Shown: positions 59,156 through 64,000 of the stretch, in pieces
Layout of the letters: each line of letters starts with the position of its first letter
How positions within the stretch are numbered: the first letter of the stretch is position 1
Assembly (NCBI RefSeq): GCF_003987335.1
Contig: NZ_PIPK01000004.1
Coordinates: 169,268-233,267 of the forward strand
Source of the DNA: Aliidiomarina maris
GTDB taxonomy: Bacteria > Pseudomonadota > Gammaproteobacteria > Enterobacterales > Alteromonadaceae
Length of the DNA: 64,000 bases
Direction of reading: 5' to 3'
Made by a program: the position numbers and the translations under genes
Notes under the pieces: generated by a model
What the model saw: the letters and a program-made list of their open reading frames with translations, nothing else
What the model was told of the DNA's origin: nothing
Databases searched by the model: none

Positions 59156-60243
59156 GAATTCAACTATTAACTGCAACACCCGCTCATAGCTAATTGCAAT
59201 TGCTCTGTAGAAATATTCACCGGCTGAAGGTACCCATGCTTTTATCTGGGTCTTTCGTTCAGCCGGGCTTTATACGCCTCAATTTGTCTGTGCGTTACTG
59301 TCCGCAAGTCGGTGCCTTTAGGCACATACTGCCTTAGCAAGCCATTTGCGTTCTCGTTGGCACCCCGCTGATATGATGCATATGGGTCAACGAAGTAGAC
59401 ATCGGTATCAAGCTCGCGAGCGATGCGTTGATGCTCGGCGAATTCTTTACCGTTGTCGCTCGTAATGCTGTGTACCAGCGATTTAAACGGCTGCACCATG
59501 TCTATCGTGGCGTCTGCCACGACGTCGGCCTGCTTACTGGACACCTTTTTAACAAGATAAAAGCTACTTTTTCGCTCCAACAAGGTGACCATCGCGCCTG
59601 TGCCTTGTTTACCAATGATAGTATCGATTTCCCAGTCGCCGTAACGACCACGCTGCTCAATAATCGATGGTCGGTCGTGAATAGAGCGTCTATTCAGTAT
59701 GCGGCCACGTTGCTTATCAAAGCGGCGTTTATAGCGCTTTAGCTTGTGCCTTAGGTGTTCAAACAACGAGCCACCATTATTAAAGTCAGCCCGGACATAG
59801 TTATAAATCCATTCGTGACTGACCGAGTAACCCAGTCTGGTGCAAATTGCTAAAATCTGCTCAGGGCTCCAATTGAGCTGGAGCATGAACTCAACCGCGC
59901 ATACGGTGTTGTCACAAATGCGCCTCAGCATTGGCTTTAAACAGCGCGATAACGTGCGCTGCTGAGCCACTCCAGGCTCATACGACTGCGTTTTATCTTT
60001 ATTACGTCGCAATTCCACATGGTTGGTCGAAGGTGCAACATTCAGCCTTCTCGCAATTTGTTGTTGTGAAAATTCCTGTGGGAGGAACGCCGAAATCTGG
60101 TATCGTTGTCCCTCGGTAAGCTGCCGATAACTCATGTTGAAACCTGTTTTTTGGTTGAAAAGCAAGCCTTCCGTATGAAGTCGGTAGCTGACCTCCCTTC
60201 GACCTATCCCCTTACATGAGTGTTGCGGTTATTATCTGAATTC
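59156..60243 (-). mobile_element. IS30-family insertion sequence
   Basis: The element is about 1.09 kb. Ends read outward as TGTTGCAGTTAATAGTT-GAATTC and TGTTGCGGTTATTATCT-GAATTC: about 23-base inverted repeats with 4 mismatches. Each ends in the palindrome GAATTC, so whether that hexamer belongs to the element or to duplicated target cannot be decided. It carries one transposase gene. Confidence 0.75.
59242..60135 (-). CDS. IS30-family transposase, probably truncated
   Basis: A 297-residue DDE transposase started at the ATG at 60135 (family start SYRQLTEGQRYQIS). The N-terminal helix-turn-helix is followed by catalytic residues in GDWEIDTIIG (D), TSDNGKEF (D) and ENANGLLRQY (E). It stops with TAA right after ERPR, where the family normally continues K-x-LGY-xTP. 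The same frame after the stop reads KHGYLQP, so the stop looks like a point mutation removing the last 25 or so residues. Activity is doubtful. Confidence 0.75.
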   Translation of the reverse strand: MSYRQLTEGQRYQISAFLPQEFSQQQIARRLNVAPSTNHVELRRNKDKTQSYEPGVAQQRTLSRCLKPMLRRICDNTVCAVEFMLQLNWSPEQILAICTRLGYSVSHEWIYNYVRADFNNGGSLFEHLRHKLKRYKRRFDKQRGRILNRRSIHDRPSIIEQRGRYGDWEIDTIIGKQGTGAMVTLLERKSSFYLVKKVSSKQADVVADATIDMVQPFKSLVHSITSDNGKEFAEHQRIARELDTDVYFVDPYASYQRGANENANGLLRQYVPKGTDLRTVTHRQIEAYKARLNERPR

Positions 60244-60246
60244 AGG

Positions 60247-60279
60247 AACTATTAACTGCAATACCTGCTCATAGCTAAT
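60247..60279. repeat. 33-base copy of the IS30 end, outside the element
   Basis: These 33 bases repeat positions 59162-59194 (the transposase 3' end of the IS) in the same orientation with only two differences. The repeat stands three bases outside the other end of the element. It looks like the edge of a second, mostly lost, head-to-tail IS30 copy. Confidence 0.65.
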
Positions 60280-60288
60280 ACAGTTTAC

Positions 60289-61632
60289 TCAGCTAGGCCC
60301 AACAACTAAGCTTTCAGGCCAGTAATGGCGACTTTGAAGGAATTCCACAGATTCGCTATTCTCAGTAAACTCCAACAGATTCCCAACCTTAGAAAGAAGA
60401 GCCTCACGAACCTCAGCTGGACTCGCAAAAAAGAACTCCTTTCGTTCGTTAACCATATTTACTCGCTTGCTTGTAAAGTGAGTGTGAAGATTAGCCTCTA
60501 GGCTAACGGCATCTTCAGAGAAGAAAAGTGCATGGATGTCGAACCTGAATGGCACTGAAGCTCCACCGAGTTCTGTTACCCTGTCGCGAGGCTCAAGTCT
60601 TCTGGTTAAACCGATTTTGACAACGCCCTCACCAAAAGCCCCACGATTAGAAATGACGTAAACATAACCTGCTCTGATATTTGCAATCCGGTAATCATTG
60701 TGCTGAATTACTTCATCAATCTGAGCGAGTTTATTTTCTAACTCTATATCCTGCCCTCCGCACGCCCTCAAAGCTGCTAGCGCATTGAGGATATGGTTAC
60801 GTTCCTTATCCAGACGCTGTCGTTCTGCAGCCAGTTCTGCCGCAACTTTTCTCTCCTCTCGGAGTCTTTCTCTTTCTTCACGTGCTGCCTCTTTCTCTTC
60901 CTGCTTCTTCATAAGAAAATCCGCAGTCAGCTCAACTTCCTGCAGGCGAAGCATATGAAAAGCATCGCTTATGTGCATCTGCATAAGGTTGCCGTATTTA
61001 GCGATAGCTTCTCTCGAGCGTTCCATCCGCTTCTTGGCCGCCAGCACGTTTCCAGCTCTTAGCGCCCTGATACTATTATCTGCTTCAGCGTTGTAGGCTC
61101 TTAGCATCAGTTTAGCGAGGTCGTTTGTCATCTTCCTCCCTTTCGCCAGAGAATTGTCAAAAGTAAATGTTTCAGATTTCTCGATTGCTCTACCCGATTT
61201 CACTATTTCAGCAATCTGGGCACTCAATTCCTGAAGACGGCCTTGGTAGGCAGCAGCGTTCTCTAAAGGATGGTGGTAGCGGTAAATTCCTGACTCTTGT
61301 AGAATCCATTCGTCGTTGAATGTATTACTATCGTCTAAGGTCTGGAAAGCTTTCAATTGTGCCTTTAAGGCCGCATTCTCGGCCGTTAAAAAATAAACTC
61401 GTGATGCTTCATCAACATTGGTCGCTTGAACCTCAGAAGACTCTTCTGCACAAGAAAGCTGAGCCTTTACCTCTTTTTCTTGGTCTTGATTGCTTCTAGG
61501 AATCCAGAGTTGCCAGCCATCAGGAGGAGCCGGCCAAGTTGGATCTGGTTCCCATCCCTTTGGCGGGATCCAGTTAGCTGGCGGCTCGGGCCAGCCCGGT
61601 GGAGGATTGAAGACGAGCGCAGAGTCGTTCAT
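60289..61632 (-). CDS. DUF4041 and T5orf172/GIY-YIG-like nuclease protein with Trp-Pro repeat N-terminus
   Basis: A 447-residue protein. Residues 9-45 are a Pro-rich repeat with tryptophans at 14, 21, 27, 33, 40 and 43 (PPxGW type). About 85-225 is a helical DUF4041-like region (LAKLMLRAYNAEADNSI). About 225-290 is an Arg/Glu coiled coil. About 315-410 is a T5orf172/Mug113 domain with GYVYVISN, VKIGLTRR, RVTELGGASVPF and a conserved EANLH. GIY-YIG-like chemistry is expected. DUF4041 plus GIY-YIG is, as I recall, the layout of the SNIPE antiphage nuclease, but no membrane anchor is seen here. The start overlaps the coiled-coil gene stop (ATGA). Confidence 0.85.
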   Translation of the reverse strand: MNDSALVFNPPPGWPEPPANWIPPKGWEPDPTWPAPPDGWQLWIPRSNQDQEKEVKAQLSCAEESSEVQATNVDEASRVYFLTAENAALKAQLKAFQTLDDSNTFNDEWILQESGIYRYHHPLENAAAYQGRLQELSAQIAEIVKSGRAIEKSETFTFDNSLAKGRKMTNDLAKLMLRAYNAEADNSIRALRAGNVLAAKKRMERSREAIAKYGNLMQMHISDAFHMLRLQEVELTADFLMKKQEEKEAAREERERLREERKVAAELAAERQRLDKERNHILNALAALRACGGQDIELENKLAQIDEVIQHNDYRIANIRAGYVYVISNRGAFGEGVVKIGLTRRLEPRDRVTELGGASVPFRFDIHALFFSEDAVSLEANLHTHFTSKRVNMVNERKEFFFASPAEVREALLSKVGNLLEFTENSESVEFLQSRHYWPESLVVGPS

Positions 61633-62921
61633 GATTTCCGGATCCCAAAAGTGTCTGCTGCTTCAAGGCCATATGGATTTTTTGAAACAGATGCGCCTAG
61701 ATGTTTTAACGTGGCTATTGGTAGCACAGCTGAAAGGTCAAATTCCATAAAGACCTCTCGCCCCGCCCCAGTTGCTACGAAAGGAATAAATGTTTGATTA
61801 CCGGTCGCTGGGTCTCTAGTTTCAGTACCAACTTCCAATGAGATTGTTTTAATAAGCCCCCGTCGATCTGATTCAAAAACCTCATGAAGAGTTCGCAACG
61901 TAACCTGATGAACCGCATTGGCATAACGATCCTTACACGCCTTTTGGGAAAGATTAGTATGGTTAATTTCATCTTTGGCTTTTGTATATTTATAAGCCTT
62001 AATTGTCGGTATTGAGCTAGGAGAAGGAACAAATATCCGAAGTGTCAGTTCAGCATTAGCAGCTTCAAATGAAGACTCATGTCTCACTGGAAAGTGCTCT
62101 GGGTAAACAGAGTTTTCAAAGACTATTGAAATGTATTCTTCTATAGCATCCGGTACACCATAGCCTAAATTAGCAATGAGCGAATCGACCTCGGCGTTTA
62201 GCTCCATTACTTTTTTTTCCCTGTCATTGCACTCAGTTGCATAACGCTGCTTTTCTGCGGCAAGTGTCTGCTGCCGTTCGGTTTCCCTTCGTTGATGCTC
62301 TTCAATCTCTTTCTCGTAGTCAGCTTTCCGCTGCAACTTTATTGCGTGCCACTCAGTCAGAGCCTTTTCATGGGCGTTATTTGCCGCAACCACTGCCCGC
62401 TCATGCTTTTTCTTCCCAAACCATGCGGCAATTCCCGTGGGTGGCGATGGATTATCTAGAATCGGCTTTCGTGGTTCAGCTAATGGCACTGGTGCAGGGA
62501 TTGGCTTTTCAAGATCAGGGCGGTCGAAAGGTATATGTTTAACCGTTACCTTGAGGCTTTCCAGATCAACAAAATCATCGATGGCAAGGGTAGCCTTGAG
62601 CAAGGTATCAATCTCGTCGTAAATTTCAACAAGTTCTGTATTTTTCTGTTCGATCAAGGCTGTCTGAGCTGCAATATGTGCTTCTTTAGCCTTCTGTTCT
62701 AGCATTTTTCGATCATGAGCTCGCGCTTTGGCTAGCTGTTTTTGAGCTCTTTCACTCGCTTTTGCTGCCTCCTGAGCCCGACGCGCGGCGGCCAACCTTT
62801 CTCTCTCCGCCTCTCTTGTCGCCTGTTGAGCACGACGATCAGCAGTTTTTCTTGAGCGCTCCGCCTCACGAGCGGCTCGCTTCGCAATTCGGTTCAGTTC
62901 GCTTAGTAAACCTCGAGCCAT
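61629..62921 (-). CDS. coiled-coil protein of unknown function, partner of the DUF4041 nuclease
   Basis: I do not recognise a named family. The 430-residue product has an Arg/Ala/Glu/Lys heptad-rich N-terminus (about 5-100), a short Pro-rich linker (DRPDLEKPIPAPVP), a second coiled coil (about 165-235) and a folded C-terminal domain (about 240-430) ending with LGASVSKNPYG. I start at the ATG at 62921 (AAGGA upstream), which begins ARGLLSELNRIAKRAAREAE; the ORF to 63074 adds 51 residues of different character. It is coupled to the nuclease gene by ATGA, so the two probably act as one system. Confidence 0.8.
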   Translation of the reverse strand: MARGLLSELNRIAKRAAREAERSRKTADRRAQQATREAERERLAAARRAQEAAKASERAQKQLAKARAHDRKMLEQKAKEAHIAAQTALIEQKNTELVEIYDEIDTLLKATLAIDDFVDLESLKVTVKHIPFDRPDLEKPIPAPVPLAEPRKPILDNPSPPTGIAAWFGKKKHERAVVAANNAHEKALTEWHAIKLQRKADYEKEIEEHQRRETERQQTLAAEKQRYATECNDREKKVMELNAEVDSLIANLGYGVPDAIEEYISIVFENSVYPEHFPVRHESSFEAANAELTLRIFVPSPSSIPTIKAYKYTKAKDEINHTNLSQKACKDRYANAVHQVTLRTLHEVFESDRRGLIKTISLEVGTETRDPATGNQTFIPFVATGAGREVFMEFDLSAVLPIATLKHLGASVSKNPYGLEAADTFGIRKS

Positions 62922-63316
62922 AATCGTAAATCCTTCTGTCTTTATTGTATTGAGGACAATCGCCACTAGTAGATAGAATCGGTATCTAATTTTTGGGCTA
63001 CTCTGTTGACTCACGTCCAGATTGGCTATTGACCGTTGTGGCCTAACCAACGAGCCAGTAAGAGTCGTTGACATAAGATTGATATAGCGAGGGGCACGTT
63101 ATGAGGAGGCTCTTTCCCTAGGAAAACAAACTGAGCATGCTCGTTTTACTGTATCGCTACGCCTTACATCCTTGGCTCACGTTATTATTATGTTATCGAC
63201 AATACTAAATTTAATATCTACCCGCAACTGCAAAGCGTGAAAGCAGGATAACTTTTCTAACACCTAAGCCAGCATTTTCCAACACAGATAGAATAAGTCA
63301 AATCGCTTCTTTAAAA
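62922..63316. other. non-coding spacer, promoter region of the two-gene module
   Basis: These 395 bases contain no credible gene on either strand. They must hold the promoter for the minus-strand module, but no convincing sigma-70 boxes were recognised. The part nearest the hydrolase fragment is AT-rich. Confidence 0.5.
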
Positions 63317-63853
63317 TTATTGGCTGGTTGTTATTTCGCGCGGAATCCAGTTTTTCATGATGGCTGCTAACTTATAGGGAGTCACCATGTGGATCGTGTG
63401 CTGGCTGCGCTGTATCGCCGCCACATCTGCGTTCTCCATTTGGCTTACGAATCTGGCAACGCCCAAGTAGTTCATCTTATTCAACGCTTCAAAACAAGGC
63501 TGCCTAGGCTCTCCCGCGCCTAGCAGTAAGTCCTCTGTCTGCTCCGGCAGATGATTGATTGCAATCGCAGGCGCCGTGATACCGCGATAGTCGGGCGTCA
63601 CTCTGTCATATTCAAAAAGCTCATTCAAAGTATTGAAGTCGGCAAACGGCAGGTAGTTCCCCTCGTCATCACGCACCCGCTGTGTGTTATAAAAGCTTTC
63701 TTTATACTTAAATAAATCAATGCTTGCCTGCGCAACATCAGGGCAATGCTCGCCTACTTCAGGCTCATATTCATACGCTTGCACTGCGTCGATATAGATG
63801 AGCCCGTTGACTCGCTCTGGAAAATGCTTACCCAAATAAGTAAGCTCAAAGCC
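63317..63853 (-). pseudogene. alpha/beta-hydrolase, C-terminal part, cut by an IS5-family element
   Basis: The open frame runs leftward from the IS edge and covers about 178 residues. It reads GFELTYLGKHFPERVNGLIY, typical of the helix just after the GxSxG nucleophile of alpha/beta hydrolases, and ends with the catalytic-histidine region (SQHTIHM). The nucleophile elbow and everything before it are missing at the insertion point. The remainder should lie beyond the element, outside the window. A TTG at 63835 would allow translation, but the product would lack the active site. Confidence 0.8.
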
Positions 63854-64000
63854 GGCCTTGTTGAATAAATAGCGGAACTTTCTCAGTTAGCGTTGATCAG
63901 ATCGCCAAACCACGCTGATACTAGACACCGCAATGAGCAAAGCAAAATACCGAGTTAAAAACTGGTCTGAATACAACAAAGCCCTTAAACAACGAGGCTC
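63854..64000 (+). mobile_element. IS5-family (IS903-like) element, left end
   Basis: The left inverted repeat begins GGCCTTGTTGAATAAAT, close to the IS903 terminal repeat I recall (GGCTTTGTTGAATAAATC). It interrupts the hydrolase gene and runs off the window. Only 147 bases are visible. Confidence 0.75.
63933..64000 (+). CDS. IS5-family transposase, N-terminal fragment
   Basis: The first 22 codons of a transposase starting at the ATG at 63933 read SKAKYRVKNWSEYNKAL after the Met, the standard start of IS903/IS1031-group transposases of the IS5 family. The gene continues past base 64000. The fragment is too short for standard ORF cut-offs. Confidence 0.8.
   Translation, partial: MSKAKYRVKNWSEYNKALKQRG

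Noticed and set aside
59162..60279. 33-base direct repeats as att sites of an integrative element
   Set aside because: One copy is the end of the IS30 element itself, so an IS relic explains the repeat better than site-specific integration.
62922..63316. a further small gene between the coiled-coil gene and the hydrolase fragment
   Set aside because: All frames are broken by stops and none has a start with a ribosome binding site.
1..64000. tRNA, rRNA genes and CRISPR arrays
   Set aside because: No cloverleaf-like segments, rRNA-like blocks or regularly spaced repeats were seen by eye; a covariance-model scan would be needed to be certain.

Overview
This window reads as chromosome of a marine gammaproteobacterium close to Idiomarinaceae/Alteromonadales. 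That placement is inferred from gene order and protein character, not from a database search. The supporting signs are Enterobacteria/Alteromonadales-type synteny (dapA-bamC-purC with divergent bcp; yffB-like-dapE-M15 peptidase), a heavy load of secreted and cytoplasmic peptidases (M14 twice, M61, M23, M15, M13, S9, plus a HExxH lipoprotein), and a lipopolysaccharide pathway with Kdo kinase. No rRNA, tRNA or CRISPR array was seen.

Layout. 1-5 kb: start of an AGCS symporter, cytosolic M14 carboxypeptidase, long GAPDH, MsrB, pyruvate kinase. 5-10 kb: DUF6279 lipoprotein, a LytS/LytTR two-component pair, M61 peptidase. 10-18 kb: an overlapping tandem-PTPS/M23 pair, LysE exporter with divergent LysR regulator, P-type cation ATPase, CoA-transferase. 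17-27 kb: an operon of beta-CASP hydrolase, an unlisted 34-residue membrane protein and ClsC-like phospholipase D; a MoxR/VWA pair; DUF3185; patatin-like lipase overlapping a PAS hybrid kinase; DUF3392; ExoIII. 27-34 kb: YfbV, an orphan EIIA-Glc-like protein, the ArsC-like/dapE/M15 operon, purC, bamC, dapA, bcp. 34-38.6 kb: an Mla/Pqi-type lipid transport operon with a STAS domain fused to the permease, and threonine aldolase. 38.6-45 kb: YqaE/Pmp3 peptide, M13 peptidase, and an envelope operon headed by a WaaA-KdkA fusion (then DUF192, BamE-like lipoprotein, YgjV). 45-57 kb: YvcK, large M14 and S9 peptidases, a putative gluzincin lipoprotein, dcd, mrp, metG, rlmI.

57-64 kb is an accessory island. 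It begins right after rlmI with a long imperfect inverted repeat. It carries an AT-rich AIPR-family gene with an apparent PD-(D/E)XK nuclease motif, an IS30 element with a prematurely stopped transposase, and a two-gene translationally coupled module: a 430-residue coiled-coil protein plus a protein with a Trp/Pro repeat, DUF4041 and a T5orf172/GIY-YIG-like domain. After these comes an alpha/beta-hydrolase gene interrupted at its nucleophile elbow by an IS5-family (IS903-like) element that runs off the window. The module and the AIPR gene are the best candidates for anti-phage or other mobile-DNA defence functions. The function of the coiled-coil partner is unknown to me.

Most housekeeping calls rest on recognisable motifs and family length. 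Start codons were moved from the longest ORF where a ribosome binding site or family alignment supported it.
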